NCBI RefSeq assembly: GCF_002752675.1
Contig: NZ_CP024608.1
Location: 1,922,001 to 1,986,000 of the forward strand
Reading direction: 5' to 3'
Source: Massilia violaceinigra
Lineage (GTDB): Bacteria; Pseudomonadota; Gammaproteobacteria; Burkholderiales; Burkholderiaceae_D
DNA length: 64,000 bases
Shown: piece by piece, positions 1 to 8,797 of the stretch
How positions within the stretch are numbered: the first letter of the stretch is position 1
Layout: each line of letters begins with the position of its first letter
Notes under the pieces: model-generated
The model's database searches: none
Seen by the model: only the letters and a program-made list of their open reading frames with translations
Told to the model about the DNA's origin: nothing
Made by a program: the position numbers and the translations under genes

Positions 1-470
1 GCATCGGCCTGTTCCTGCGACCACGCGGCCCAGCCGGTGCGCTCGCCCGTCACCGGCATCATGCTGATGCAGTCGACCGGGCAGGGCGCCACGCACAGGT
101 CGCAGCCGGTGCACAAACTCGGCAGGATGGTGTGCATCTGCTTGGCCGCGCCCATGATCGCGTCGACCGGGCAGGCCTGGATGCACAGCGTGCAGCCGAT
201 GCACAGCGCTTCATCGATAAACGCCACCGGGCGCGCACGCTCGACGCCATTGGCCGGATTGATCGGAATGACCTTGCGCTTCAACAGCGCGGCCAGGCGC
301 GCCACGCCTTCGATGCCGCCCGGCGGACACTGGTTGATGTCGGCCGTGCCCTCGGCGATGGCCTCGGCGTACGGGCGGCAGGCGGCGTACCCGCATTTGG
401 TGCACTGGGTCTGCGGCAGCAGGTCTTCGATGTGGTCGGCCAGGGTCTTGGTCACGGCGGCGGCGGGCAT
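1..470 (-). CDS. rnfB: RnfB-type electron transport ferredoxin, partial
   Basis: The gene runs off the left edge of the window; 156 codons from an ATG at 470 are visible. The N-terminus carries the Fe-S motif CTKCGYAAC, then PYAEAIAEG and CPPGG, as in the RnfB/RsxB 4Fe-4S domain. It is followed by two ferredoxin-type clusters, [12 protein letters not shown] and [12 protein letters not shown]. RnfB subunits pass electrons between ferredoxin and NADH in the Rnf ion-translocating complex. The usual N-terminal membrane anchor of RnfB is absent, so this is the short soluble form seen in Burkholderiales. No other rnf genes are visible. It lies downstream of phaZ on the same strand but is separated from it by a terminator, so it probably has its own promoter. 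Confidence 0.85.
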   Translation of the reverse strand, partial: MPAAAVTKTLADHIEDLLPQTQCTKCGYAACRPYAEAIAEGTADINQCPPGGIEGVARLAALLKRKVIPINPANGVERARPVAFIDEALCIGCTLCIQACPVDAIMGAAKQMHTILPSLCTGCDLCVAPCPVDCISMMPVTGERTGWAAWSQEQAD

Positions 471-488
471 GCAGGGTGGGAAAGCGAC

Positions 489-494
489 ATTATA
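489..494 (-). promoter_or_regulatory. Possible -10 box for rnfB
   Basis: On the minus strand this reads TATAAT, an exact sigma-70 -10 hexamer about 20 bases before the rnfB ATG. No good -35 is visible at the right spacing, so the assignment is weak. Confidence 0.3.
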
Positions 495-550
495 GTCGCC
501 GCCCGGCTTCCTCACCGGCGCTGCGGGCGCGCGGCGAAGCGCGACGCGCG

Positions 551-594
551 AAAAAAATGCCGCGCGTGGGAACTAGTCCCATGCGCGGCATTTT
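551..594 (-). terminator. Rho-independent terminator of phaZ
   Basis: Long inverted repeat: AAATGCCGCGC and GCGCGGCATTT flank an inner GTGGGA/TCCCAT stem. On the minus strand it ends in a run of seven T. It starts about 29 bases after the phaZ stop codon and separates phaZ from rnfB. Confidence 0.85.
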
Positions 595-622
595 CAGGAG
601 AGAACGGGAATCAGCCGTGCGA

Positions 623-1858
623 TCAGCCGTGCTTCTGGATGAACTCGCCGATCTTCGGGCAAATCACTTCGCGCCAGCGACGGCCCGAGAAAATGCCGTA
701 GTGGCCGCATTTCGGCGCCACGAAATCCTGCTGCATCTCGGCCGGAATGCCGCTGCACAGGTCATGCGCGGCCTGGGTCTGGCCGGCGCCGGAGATGTCG
801 TCCAGTTCGCCTTCGACCGTGAACAGCGCCACCGTGGTGATGTCTTGCGGACGCACCAGGTTGCCGCCGACAGTCCACGTGCCCTTCGGCAGGCGGTGTT
901 CCTGGAACACGGTCTTGATGGTGTCCAGATAGTATTCGGCCGGCATGTCGAGCACGGCGTTGTACTCGTTGTAGAACTGGCGATGGCCTTCGGCCGGTTC
1001 ATCGTCGCCGGCCACCAAGTGGTTGTAGAACTCGCGGTGGCTCTGCGCGTGGCGGCCCGGATTCATGGCGATGAAGCCGGCGTGCTGCAGGAAGCCCGGA
1101 TACACCTTGCGTCCGAAGCCAGGATAGTTGGCCGGCACCGCGTAGATCACCGTGTTCTCGAACCACGAAAACGGCTTTTCGATGGCCAGGTCGTTGACCG
1201 CGGTGGGCGACTTGCGCGGATCGATCGGGCCGCCCATCATGGTCATGGTTTTCGGCAGCTTCGGATCCTTGGCGGTGGCCATCAGCGAGATCGCGGCCAG
1301 CACCGGCACGGTCGGCTGGCATACCGAAATGACATGCAGATCGGGTGCGAGCAGGCGGATAAAATCCTGCACGTAGAAGATATAGTCGTCCAGGTGGAAT
1401 GCGCCCTCCGACTGCGGGACCATGCGCGCATCGGTCCAGTCGGTGATGTACACGTCGTGGCCGGTGAGCAGCCCGCGCACGGTATCGCGCAACAGGGTTG
1501 AGTGGTGGCCGGACAGCGGCGCGACCAGCAGCACCTTCGGCTGCTCGAGTTTTTCGATGGCCTTGTCGTTCAGGTCTTTCTTGAAATGCAGCAGGCGGCA
1601 GAATGGGCGGGTGACCACCACCTGCTCGATGATGCCGATAGTTTCACCGCCGATGACGGTCGATGTGATGTCGAAAGGCGGTTTTTCGTAATCCTTGCCG
1701 AGTCGGTACATCAGCTCGTAGCCAGCGGCGATACGCTGCGCAAACGGCGTGTGCGCGAACGGGGACACTGGATTGGAAAAGAGTTTGGAGGACGCGTCGG
1801 CCCACTGCATCAGTGGCGTCAGGAACGAGCGTTGCATCTCGTGCAATTGGTAAAGCAT
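623..1858 (-). CDS. phaZ: Intracellular polyhydroxyalkanoate depolymerase
   Basis: A 411-residue protein with the sequence features of intracellular PHB depolymerases (PhaZ1 type, PHB_depo_C domain). These enzymes hydrolyse stored amorphous poly-3-hydroxybutyrate granules in the cytoplasm. The lipase-box-like segment VISVCQPTV puts the nucleophilic cysteine near residue 180, close to the position in the Cupriavidus enzyme, and there is no signal peptide. I chose the ATG at 1858 because AAGGAA lies just upstream and the family starts with MLYQLHE-like sequence; a longer reading frame to 2029 has no support. PHA-related neighbours (a granule protein at 5374, an acyl-CoA-binding protein at 5688) fit a carbon-storage role. 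Confidence 0.93.
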   Translation of the reverse strand: MLYQLHEMQRSFLTPLMQWADASSKLFSNPVSPFAHTPFAQRIAAGYELMYRLGKDYEKPPFDITSTVIGGETIGIIEQVVVTRPFCRLLHFKKDLNDKAIEKLEQPKVLLVAPLSGHHSTLLRDTVRGLLTGHDVYITDWTDARMVPQSEGAFHLDDYIFYVQDFIRLLAPDLHVISVCQPTVPVLAAISLMATAKDPKLPKTMTMMGGPIDPRKSPTAVNDLAIEKPFSWFENTVIYAVPANYPGFGRKVYPGFLQHAGFIAMNPGRHAQSHREFYNHLVAGDDEPAEGHRQFYNEYNAVLDMPAEYYLDTIKTVFQEHRLPKGTWTVGGNLVRPQDITTVALFTVEGELDDISGAGQTQAAHDLCSGIPAEMQQDFVAPKCGHYGIFSGRRWREVICPKIGEFIQKHG

Positions 1859-1916
1859 ACATATTCCTTCGTTGTAATCGTTGCCTTGCAATCGTTTGCG
1901 TAAGGTGTGCTGATTA

Positions 1917-1947
1917 ATTATAGGCCATTTGAAAGGCGTGACTGCAA
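1917..1947 (-). promoter_or_regulatory. Candidate phaZ promoter
   Basis: The minus strand has an exact -10 TATAAT (1922-1917) about 60 bases before the phaZ start. A TTGCAG -35-like hexamer lies 19 bases further upstream, a slightly long spacing. Confidence 0.4.
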
Positions 1948-2068
1948 TTTGGCATTCTTGTTGGAAATTCAGCGTGGCTGTCAGTTTCAGGCAAGCCAAG
2001 CGTGTTGGATACACCGTTTTAACACACAACGGTGCGCTTCGTTTATGAGCTACCTAACGCAGCATGAA

Positions 2069-2094
2069 AAATGCCCCGGCTGAGCGGGGCATTT
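2069..2094 (-). terminator. Rho-independent terminator of the ferredoxin reductase gene
   Basis: AAATGCCCCG and CGGGGCATTT form the stem around a short loop. On the minus strand it is followed by T residues. It lies about 45 bases after the stop codon of the reductase at 2141. Confidence 0.8.
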
Positions 2095-2140
2095 GTTGTG
2101 GCGGTAAGACTTATCCGGCCGAGCTTGCCGTAACCGACTC

Positions 2141-3238
2141 TTAGTCGAAGGTCGGCGTCTCGACACCGAGGATCTTGTGCAGTTTGGGCGATGTCGTCGT
2201 GTACTGCATGTGAATCTTCTTGTCCGGGAAGATGTAAGGCGCCGCGCCGAAGGCAGCCAGCGCCGCTTCGTGGAAGCCCGACAGGATCAGCTTCTTCTTG
2301 CCCGGATAGGTGTTGATGTCGCCCACGGCGAAGATGCCCGGCACGTTGGTTTCGAACTTCTCGGTGTTCTGCACCTTGAGCTGGCGGCGCTCGATGTCCA
2401 GGCCCCATTCGGCGATCGGGCCGAGCTTTGGCGACAGGCCGAAAAACACCAGCAGCATGTCGAGCGGTACGCGGCGGGTGACGCCGTCGGCGCCGGTCAC
2501 TTTGACTTCGCTCAGCTTGCCGTCTTTTTCATCGAAGCCGGTGACCTGGCCGATGATCAGCTGCATTTCGTACGCTTCGCACAGCGCCTTCATCTTGGCG
2601 ACCGATGCCGGCGCGGCGCGGAAGTCTTCGCGGCGGTGCAGCAGCACGACCGATTCGGCCTTGCCCACAAAGTTCAGGGCCCAGTCCAGCGCGGAGTCGC
2701 CGCCGCCGCAGATGACCAGGTTCTTGCCTTCGAACTGGCTTGGATCCTTGACGCGGTAGTGCACCTGGGTGCCGTCGAACGCTTCGATGCCGTCGACCTT
2801 GATGGTGCGCGCCTGGAACGAACCGACGCCGGCCGCGATGAAGATGGTCTTGGTGATGAACTGGGTGCCGGTCGAGGTTTCGACGTTGAAGCGGCCGTCT
2901 TCACGGCGCTGCACCACGGTCACTTCCTGGTTCAGGTGGAAGGTCGGCTCGAACGGCTCGATCTGCTTGAGCAGGTTGTCGGTCAGTTCCTGGCCGGTGC
3001 ACACCGGCACGGCCGGAATGTCGTAGATCGGCTTGTCGGGATACAGTTCGACGCACTGACCGCCCACGGCCGGCAGCGAATCGATCACATGGGCTTTAAT
3101 TTCCAGTAAGCCTAGCTCGAACACCTGGAACAATCCGACCGGGCCTGCGCCGATGATCACGGCATCGGACTCGATGGCGCCGGCAAAGGAACTATTGGCA
3201 GCCAGGCTGCCTGCTTCATGGTTGGCGATGATAGTCAT
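2141..3238 (-). CDS. Ferredoxin--NADP(+) reductase, thioredoxin-reductase-like
   Basis: A 365-residue flavoprotein of the YumC-like, thioredoxin-reductase-fold ferredoxin-NADP reductase family. The FAD-binding motif VIIGAGPVG is near residue 25, the NAD(P)-binding motif [11 protein letters not shown] in the middle, and the C-terminal FAD motif [13 protein letters not shown] near the end. The CxxC pair of true thioredoxin reductases is missing, which favours ferredoxin reductase. The ATG at 3238 is preceded by AGGAAG; the 17 extra residues of the longest frame look non-native. A ferredoxin gene lies 160 bases upstream on the same strand and is a plausible electron partner. Confidence 0.9.
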   Translation of the reverse strand: MTIIANHEAGSLAANSSFAGAIESDAVIIGAGPVGLFQVFELGLLEIKAHVIDSLPAVGGQCVELYPDKPIYDIPAVPVCTGQELTDNLLKQIEPFEPTFHLNQEVTVVQRREDGRFNVETSTGTQFITKTIFIAAGVGSFQARTIKVDGIEAFDGTQVHYRVKDPSQFEGKNLVICGGGDSALDWALNFVGKAESVVLLHRREDFRAAPASVAKMKALCEAYEMQLIIGQVTGFDEKDGKLSEVKVTGADGVTRRVPLDMLLVFFGLSPKLGPIAEWGLDIERRQLKVQNTEKFETNVPGIFAVGDINTYPGKKKLILSGFHEAALAAFGAAPYIFPDKKIHMQYTTTSPKLHKILGVETPTFD

Positions 3239-3397
3239 GCGCTTACTTCCTGTTGATTTTGGGGTGGGGTGCAGCTTGCAGCAGTGCATGGAGCGTTGCT
3301 GCGAATGGCCGACAGTGTGCCACGATGAAGACGATCTTGCTGGCGCGAACCTGAAATGCCGGGCCGCGAGGGCGGTCCGGCAGGGCTGCTGGCTGGC

Positions 3398-3721
3398 TTA
3401 ACGGATCAGCTGATCGATCTTGTCCTTGACGTCTTTCCACTGCTCCGCTTCGGGCAGCGCCGGTTTGGTCTTGGTGATGGAGGGCCAGGCGCGCGCCAGT
3501 TCAACGTTGATCTTGATGAACTGCTGCTGATCGGCCGGCACATCTTCTTCCGCGTAGATGGCGTTGACGGGACATTCGGCCACGCAGACGGCGCAATCGA
3601 TGCATTCGTCCGGATCGATCGTCAGAAAATTCGGGCCTTCCCGGAAACAATCTACCGGGCATACATCGACGCAATCGGTGTAACGACAGCTGATGCACGA
3701 TTCGGTGACAACGTGGGTCAT
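3398..3721 (-). CDS. fdxA: 7Fe-type ferredoxin (FdxA family)
   Basis: A 107-residue ferredoxin. It starts MTHVVTESC and carries the clusters [17 protein letters not shown] and [12 protein letters not shown], the [3Fe-4S]/[4Fe-4S] pattern of FdxA proteins. It carries low-potential electrons in the cytoplasm. The start at 3721 is set by AGGA upstream and by family length; the 20-residue upstream extension is rejected. The gene is followed by the ferredoxin reductase on the same strand, so the two may work together. Confidence 0.92.
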   Translation of the reverse strand: MTHVVTESCISCRYTDCVDVCPVDCFREGPNFLTIDPDECIDCAVCVAECPVNAIYAEEDVPADQQQFIKINVELARAWPSITKTKPALPEAEQWKDVKDKIDQLIR

Positions 3722-3794
3722 AACAGTCCTATCAGTGAAAAGGGTGCTGCGGGCCGGTGGCGAGGGGCTTACGCCGACCATAGCAAAGCACTGT

Positions 3795-3823
3795 ATTTTA
3801 AGGCAATTCGCTTATTCCCACAA
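3795..3823 (-). promoter_or_regulatory. Candidate fdxA promoter
   Basis: On the minus strand TTGTGG, 17 bases, then TAAAAT, ending about 75 bases before the fdxA ATG. The -10 matches 5 of 6 and the -35 is poor. Confidence 0.35.
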
Positions 3824-3997
3824 TTCAGGCTTATACACAATCCACATAAGCAAATGCGTCGTTGCGCCCGCGCACACGGGCTTTTTTGCTCAAAAACCAA
3901 GACTTGTTTTCCTGCCATCCAAGCGAGCTGAACAGAAATGGTCGCCCTGATAACGGCGCGCGGGTTTGATGCAGCGCAAGCCGCGCACCAAAATGGG

Positions 3998-5242
3998 CTA
4001 CAGCAGAAACATGATCATTGCCACGATGGTCGGCGGCAGCGCACCCGCCAGCAGTCCGCCGACGCCGATCGATTCGTCCTCGAAGCCGTCGCGCACCAGG
4101 GCCGCGCCGGCCGGATTGGGGGCATTGGCGATGATGGTCAGGCCGCCGCCGGCCACCGCGCCGGCCACCAGCATGTATTTGGCCTGGTCGGACAAGCCCA
4201 CGATCAGCGAGCCGAGGTATGTAAGGGCGGCGTTGTCGGTGATCGCGGTCAAGGCGGTGGCGCCGAAAAACAGCGCGGTCGGTCCCAGGCTGGAGACGAT
4301 CGGCTGCAGCCACCACTGCTGCATGCCGCCCAGCACCACCAGTCCGGCCAGGAAGAAGCCGACCATCAAGCCTTCCTTGAGGATCAGGGGATTCTGGTAT
4401 TTGTCGTAGGCGTGGGTGAAGCCGATGAAAAACAGGAACAGGCCGATGAAGATCACCGGATGGTGGGCAAAAGCGACCACCGCCGCCAGGAAGGCCAGGT
4501 GGATTGCGCTCACCAGCGGCGGCACCCCGACCGCGCCCGGCGCCGGCGCGGGAGCGTCGACGATGTGCCGGCGCAGCATGGCGGTGACCACGGTGGCGTT
4601 GATGGTCACCGCCACGGCGGCGCGCCAGCCGAAGGTGGAAGCCATGAACGCGCTATCCCAGTGCCAGGTGGAGGCCACCATCAGCACAGGCGGGGCGGCG
4701 AACGAAGTCAGGGTGCCGCCGATCGAGACATTGACGAACAGCACGCCGAGAGCGGCGTACTTGAGCCACTCCGGCATGTCCTTGCGAAAAATCTGGGGGG
4801 CCAGCATGAGCGCGGCCAGGGTCATGGCGGCCGGTTCCGTGATGAGCGAGCCGAACAGCGGCACCAGCGCCAGGCACAGCCACACATTGACCACCGGCGT
4901 GCGCAGCGGCACCAGGCGCGCCAGGGTGGCGATGACGGCCCGGATCGCTTCGAGCACCGGGCGCGACGCGGCCACCACCATGATCACGAACACGAACAGC
5001 GGCTCGGTGTAGGTGCGCGATTCGGCGTAGCTGATCGCCTCGCTGCCGCCCACGACGATGGTCATGGCCAGGATCAGCACCAGCGCCCACAGGCCGAACA
5101 CGACCTCGACTTCGCCGAAGAAGTGGAACAGGCCGGCATGGCGCGGATAGCGGTCGGCCAGGCGCTCGAAACTCTTGGCGGCGAAGGTGTGCGCCAGGGC
5201 GAGTCCGAACAGGATCGCGGCGATGAGGTGCATGTCGCTCAT
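3998..5242 (-). CDS. Putative Na+/H+ antiporter, ion-transporter superfamily
   Basis: A 414-residue, very hydrophobic inner-membrane protein with about ten or more predicted helices spread over its whole length. Segments such as LFGSLITEPAAMTLAAL, GGTLTSFAAPPVL and LTAITDNAALTYLG resemble the paired, helix-breaking motifs of NhaD/ArsB-type carriers, and the protein fits the family annotated as putative Na+/H+ antiporter (DUF1504). The substrate is inferred from the family only. The ATG at 5242 has GGAA upstream; an internal ATG three codons later is also possible. The gene stands alone and is divergent from the PHA granule gene. Confidence 0.75.
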   Translation of the reverse strand: MSDMHLIAAILFGLALAHTFAAKSFERLADRYPRHAGLFHFFGEVEVVFGLWALVLILAMTIVVGGSEAISYAESRTYTEPLFVFVIMVVAASRPVLEAIRAVIATLARLVPLRTPVVNVWLCLALVPLFGSLITEPAAMTLAALMLAPQIFRKDMPEWLKYAALGVLFVNVSIGGTLTSFAAPPVLMVASTWHWDSAFMASTFGWRAAVAVTINATVVTAMLRRHIVDAPAPAPGAVGVPPLVSAIHLAFLAAVVAFAHHPVIFIGLFLFFIGFTHAYDKYQNPLILKEGLMVGFFLAGLVVLGGMQQWWLQPIVSSLGPTALFFGATALTAITDNAALTYLGSLIVGLSDQAKYMLVAGAVAGGGLTIIANAPNPAGAALVRDGFEDESIGVGGLLAGALPPTIVAMIMFLL

Positions 5243-5373
5243 GGGATTCCGATAAAAAGTAGCCGAAAAGCATTATAGAGCGAGTATCGAGGGTGATGCG
5301 GGTGGCGGAGCCGAACTAGGCGTGCCGAGCTCAACAAGGTATCATGTGCGCGAAAAACACAACAAGGAAAGTC

Positions 5374-5655
5374 ATGGCTGACATCAGCATCGTTCAGGAA
5401 CACTGCCTGACACCGAACAAGGCGCGCGAAGCGGCCCAGAAAGTGGCCGACAAGATCGCCGCCGAATATGGCCTGGAATGTGCGTGGCAGGGCGACGTGC
5501 TGCATTTCGAGCGCAGCGGCGTGCACGGATCGCTGGCGGTGGAAGCGCAGCAGGTCGAGATGAATATCAGGCTGGGGTTCTTGATGAGCGCGTTCGCGCC
5601 GGCAATCGAAGCGAAGGTGACGGAAAAGATGAAGGCGGTATTTGGCGCAGCCTGA
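5374..5655 (+). CDS. Polyhydroxyalkanoic acid system family protein
   Basis: A 93-residue protein starting MADISIVQEH, matching the small PHA granule-region family (TIGR02610/PHA_gran_rgn). Visible features are an N-terminal helix with KAREAAQKVADKIAAEYGL and an alternating beta-like stretch (VLHFERSGVHGSLAV). Members are found with PHA synthesis genes and are thought to act at granules, but the molecular role is not established. The start is fixed by AAGGAAAG before the ATG at 5374. It is convergent with the acyl-CoA-binding protein gene. Confidence 0.8.
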   Translation: MADISIVQEHCLTPNKAREAAQKVADKIAAEYGLECAWQGDVLHFERSGVHGSLAVEAQQVEMNIRLGFLMSAFAPAIEAKVTEKMKAVFGAA

Positions 5656-5687
5656 AGCGGCCGCGCCGTGGTGTTACAGAGGCTCGA

Positions 5688-5942
5688 TCAGCCCTTCAAT
5701 TCTTCGATCAGGTCGACGTACTGCTGCATGGCGTCGTCCTTGGACGTGCCCTTGAAACCATCCCACGCATCGTACTTGGCGCGCCCGACCATGTCGGTGA
5801 AGCCTGGACGGTTACCGTCGGTATCGCCCACGGCAGCCTGCTTGTACAGGGCGTAGATCTTCAGCAGCGTCATGTTATCGGGCCGTTCCGGCAGATTTTT
5901 GGAATCGGCCAAGGCCTGGTCAAACTGTTCCTGCAAGCTCAT
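5688..5942 (-). CDS. Acyl-CoA-binding protein
   Basis: An 84-residue protein matching the four-helix ACBP family over its full length. Diagnostic parts are LKIYALYKQA, GDTDGNRPG, and AKYDAWDGFKG near the C-terminal half. ACBP binds medium and long acyl-CoA esters in the cytosol and buffers or delivers them to lipid enzymes. A strong Shine-Dalgarno AGGAGA precedes the ATG. Its place near PHA genes fits acyl-CoA handling, but no operon link is visible. Confidence 0.92.
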   Translation of the reverse strand: MSLQEQFDQALADSKNLPERPDNMTLLKIYALYKQAAVGDTDGNRPGFTDMVGRAKYDAWDGFKGTSKDDAMQQYVDLIEELKG

Positions 5943-6056
5943 CGTATCTCCTGGGGTGGCTGAAATTAGTGACGAGGATCTTAGCGCAAGTTACACGCCA
6001 TCAGCCGGAAAAGCGCAAGAGATTAGAGGGGATGCTCGGATGCGGCCGATGTACGG

Positions 6057-6296
6057 CTAATCCTTCCCCTCTGCCTCAGCCTTCGCCTTTTCCGCCTTTT
6101 CCTCGTCGCTATCGCGAAACGGGTAAGTCGCCACCTTGACGGCGCCCTTGGTCACCGCAACCCCGGTACTGACCGCCGCCGAGCCGACCGCCACGCCGGC
6201 GCTAACCACCGCGCCGGTCACCGCCACGACCGCGCAGCCGCTCGACAGGGCAACGGCCAGCAAGGCCAGTGCGCAGCGCAGGGCGCCCATCGACAT
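6057..6296 (-). CDS. Small lipoprotein, downstream of FKBP
   Basis: A 79-residue protein with a lipoprotein signal: a hydrophobic N-terminus ending in the lipobox LSSGC, so Cys21 would be lipidated. The mature part is rich in Ala, Val and Gly with alternating repeats (VTGAVVSAGVAVGSAAVSTG), then a charged tail rich in Lys, Glu and Ala. It resembles small Burkholderiales lipoproteins of unknown function. Its start lies two bases after the FKBP stop codon, so the two are co-transcribed and probably translationally coupled. Confidence 0.75.
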   Translation of the reverse strand: MSMGALRCALALLAVALSSGCAVVAVTGAVVSAGVAVGSAAVSTGVAVTKGAVKVATYPFRDSDEEKAEKAKAEAEGKD

Positions 6297-6298
6297 GC

Positions 6299-6655
6299 TT
6301 AAACCTTGAGCAGTTCGACGTCGAAAATCAGCGTGGCGTTCGGCGGAATCACGCCGCCCGCGCCGCGCGCGCCGTAACCGAGGCTCGCCGGGATCGTCAG
6401 GCGACGCGCGCCGCCGACCTTCATGCCCTGCACGCCTTCATCCCAGCCCTTGATAACCTGGCCGGCGCCCAGCGAAAACTGGAACGGGTCGTTGCGGTCC
6501 TTGCTGGAGTCGAACTTGGCGCCGGCGGTGCCGTCGTCGTTGCGCAGCCAGCCGGTGTAATGCACGGTGACGTGCTGGCCGGCTTGCGCTTCGGCGCCTT
6601 CGCCAACGGTGGTGTCTTCGTACTGGAGGCCGGAATCGGTAGTGATAGTGGACAT
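6299..6655 (-). CDS. FKBP-type peptidyl-prolyl cis-trans isomerase
   Basis: A 118-residue single-domain FKBP. The family core is visible: VTVHYTGWL, KFDSSKDRNDPFQF, GAGQVIKGWDEGVQGMKVGG, RRLTIPASLGYGARG and the end IFDVELLKV. It catalyses proline isomerisation during folding. There is no signal peptide, so it is probably cytoplasmic. AAGGAAAACC lies just before the ATG. The lipoprotein gene follows two bases after its stop. Confidence 0.95.
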   Translation of the reverse strand: MSTITTDSGLQYEDTTVGEGAEAQAGQHVTVHYTGWLRNDDGTAGAKFDSSKDRNDPFQFSLGAGQVIKGWDEGVQGMKVGGARRLTIPASLGYGARGAGGVIPPNATLIFDVELLKV

Positions 6656-6788
6656 GGTTTTCCTTGATAAATCGGTGTGATTGGCGATTGTAGTGCATGA
6701 CGTGTCAAAGCGCTATTGAGGCCACCCCCGCACGCGTGCAAAGCGCGCTACACTGCGTGGACTTTTTGACTACATCCGGCCGCTTTCC

Positions 6789-7646
6789 ATGACCAAGACC
6801 CCCTGGCGCCCCGTCGCCACCGCCTACCGCCGCGCCCTCATCTCGCAGGCCAATCCGAGGATGCTGTTGCTGACGGTGATTCCCTTCGTGCTGTCGGTGG
6901 TGCTGTGGGCCGTGCTGCTGGCCTTCGGCTTCCAGCCGCTGCTCGATTACGTCCAGACCCTGTTCCAGGATAACGACTGGTTCAAGACCAGCAGCGGCAT
7001 GCTCGGTTCCTTCGGCATGAGCGCGCTCAAAACCATGATCGTGCCGCTGATCGCCATGCTCCTGCTGCTGCCGCTGATGATCCTGACCGCGATCGTCTTC
7101 ATGGGCGTGGCCGCCATGCCGCCCATCACGCGGCACGTCGCCGCGCGCCACTTCAGCACCCTCGAAGCGAAACACGGCGGCAGCTTCATGGCCAGCATCG
7201 CCATCAACGTCAGCAGCGCCGTGCTGTTCCTGGTGGTCTGGATACTGACCCTGCCGCTGTACGTCTTCCCGCCGCTGGCGGTGCTGGTGCAGGTGGTGCT
7301 GTGGGGCTGGCTGACCTCGCGCGTGATGGTCTACGATGCGCTGGAAGACTACGCCAGCGCCGAGGAGCTCAAGGAACTGCGGCGGCGCCACCGCCCGCAG
7401 CTGGCCTTCATCGGCATGGTCTCGGGCTTCATCGGCGCCTTGCCGGGCATCGTCTGGATCGGCGGGGCGCTCATGTCGGTGCTGCTGTTCCCCTTCCTGG
7501 CGGCGATTTCGATCTGGCTGTATGTGCTCATCTTCGTATTTACCGCGCTGTGGTTTCAGTACTACTGCATGCAGGCGCTGGCCGGCCTGCGCGCCGGGCA
7601 GGAGGCGCCGGTGGCCGTCGCCCCCGAGGCGGCGCCCCCTGCCTGA
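6789..7646 (+). CDS. EI24/CysZ-family membrane protein
   Basis: A 285-residue inner-membrane protein of the EI24 domain family (to which the sulfate transporter CysZ belongs). About six hydrophobic segments are visible: residues roughly 25-50, 75-105, 140-185, 210-240 and 240-265, with the typical short segment LTSRVMVYDALEDYAS between them. The C-terminal tail is Ala/Pro-rich. The substrate is unknown; many relatives of this length in Burkholderiales are annotated only by domain. It precedes the CinA-like gene by 47 bases and may share its transcript. Confidence 0.8.
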   Translation: MTKTPWRPVATAYRRALISQANPRMLLLTVIPFVLSVVLWAVLLAFGFQPLLDYVQTLFQDNDWFKTSSGMLGSFGMSALKTMIVPLIAMLLLLPLMILTAIVFMGVAAMPPITRHVAARHFSTLEAKHGGSFMASIAINVSSAVLFLVVWILTLPLYVFPPLAVLVQVVLWGWLTSRVMVYDALEDYASAEELKELRRRHRPQLAFIGMVSGFIGALPGIVWIGGALMSVLLFPFLAAISIWLYVLIFVFTALWFQYYCMQALAGLRAGQEAPVAVAPEAAPPA

Positions 7647-7693
7647 CGCGCTTTCATGGCACACTGATCACTTTTGCAACAACGGAGAAACAC

Positions 7694-8491
7694 ATGGCCA
7701 TCGGTTTGATCATCATCGGCGATGAAATTTTGTCGGGCAAGCGGCGCGACCAGCACTTTCCCAAGGTGCTCGAGCTGCTCGCCGAGCGCGGCCTGAAGCT
7801 GGACTGGGCCGAGTACCTGGGCGATGATCCGGCGCGCATCGTCGTCACCCTGAAACGCACCATCGCCAGCGGCGACATCGTGTTTTCGTGCGGTGGCATC
7901 GGCGCCACGCCGGACGACCACACGCGCCAGTGCGCCGCCACGGCGCTCGGCGTGCCGCTGGTGCTGCATGCGCAGGGACGGGCCAACATCGAAGAGCGCA
8001 TCGGCGACATGGCGCGCGAGGCCGGCACCACGGCCGACCTCAATTCCCCGGAAAACCTGCACCGCCTCAAAATGGCCGAGTTCCCGCAAGGGGCGTCGCT
8101 GATCCCCAACGCCTACAACAAGATCGCCGGTTTCACGGTCGGCACCCATCACTTCGTGCCCGGCTTTCCGGTCATGGCCTGGCCGATGATCGCCTGGGTG
8201 CTCGACAACTGCTACAGCCACCTGTTCAACCGCCAGCCGCACAGCGAACAGTCGGTGCTGGTGTACGGCTCGATGGAGTCGACCCTCAATCCGCTGATGG
8301 AAGCGCTCGAAGCCCAATACGCCCCGGTCAAGGTGTTCAGCCTGCCGAGCGTGGGAGACGCGGTTACGCGCGGCCACATCGAACTGGGCGTCAAGGGCGA
8401 GCCTGCCCTGACCGCGTCGGCCTTCGCCGACATGTGCGCGCAGCTGACCCGCATGCGGATCGAATTCGCCCCGTGCGACGCGCCCGTGTGA
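7694..8491 (+). CDS. CinA-like molybdopterin-binding domain protein
   Basis: A 265-residue protein matching the N-terminal MoCF-like domain of CinA (competence/damage-inducible protein A), without the C-terminal amidohydrolase domain. Motifs: IGLIIIGDEILSGKRRD at the start, FSCGGIGATPDDHTRQ around residues 65-80, and HHFVPGFPVMAWPM in the middle. In full CinA this part is linked to ADP-ribose or NMN salvage, but the stand-alone form is not well characterised. GGAG precedes the ATG at 7694; a longer frame from 7301 overlaps the EI24 gene and is rejected. Confidence 0.85.
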   Translation: MAIGLIIIGDEILSGKRRDQHFPKVLELLAERGLKLDWAEYLGDDPARIVVTLKRTIASGDIVFSCGGIGATPDDHTRQCAATALGVPLVLHAQGRANIEERIGDMAREAGTTADLNSPENLHRLKMAEFPQGASLIPNAYNKIAGFTVGTHHFVPGFPVMAWPMIAWVLDNCYSHLFNRQPHSEQSVLVYGSMESTLNPLMEALEAQYAPVKVFSLPSVGDAVTRGHIELGVKGEPALTASAFADMCAQLTRMRIEFAPCDAPV

Positions 8492-8797
8492 CCGGCGTGT
8501 GACGCCTTTTGTGGCAGTGCTTTTGCACGGCGCGCTGAGCCGTTGTTTTTTTGCGAAAAACAAACGGCCAGATCAAGTTTTCTTGAACATGCCTTCGCCA
8601 CGGTCACCCGATGTGGTGGAATGGTGACCGTGCACCACTGCGATCTCGCGTGAGATTTGAGTGAGAATTTAACGAGTGAGTTTTTAACACCACAGCAATG
8701 CGATTGACCACCCGATCACACGAAGCGACCCGTTGCACGATGGCGAAGGTTGATGCGGTGATTGCAGGGACGATTGATTTGAACCGGTTGAGCCATC
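8492..8797. other. Intergenic region upstream of the penicillin-binding protein
   Basis: About 300 bases without a supported gene. An imperfect inverted repeat at 8540-8567 (CCGTTGTTTTTTT paired with AAAAACAAACGG) may end transcription of the CinA-like gene. No clear promoter could be assigned. Confidence 0.4.

Noticed and set aside
3831..3850. TTATACACA and a nearby TCCACATAA, resembling DnaA boxes
   Set aside because: Only one is close to the consensus, no cluster or origin context exists, and the site overlaps the fdxA upstream region.
3866..3887. GCCCG/CGGGC hairpin plus six T on the plus strand between fdxA and the antiporter gene
   Set aside because: It looks like a terminator but points against both flanking genes, and no plus-strand transcript is known here; its role cannot be assigned.
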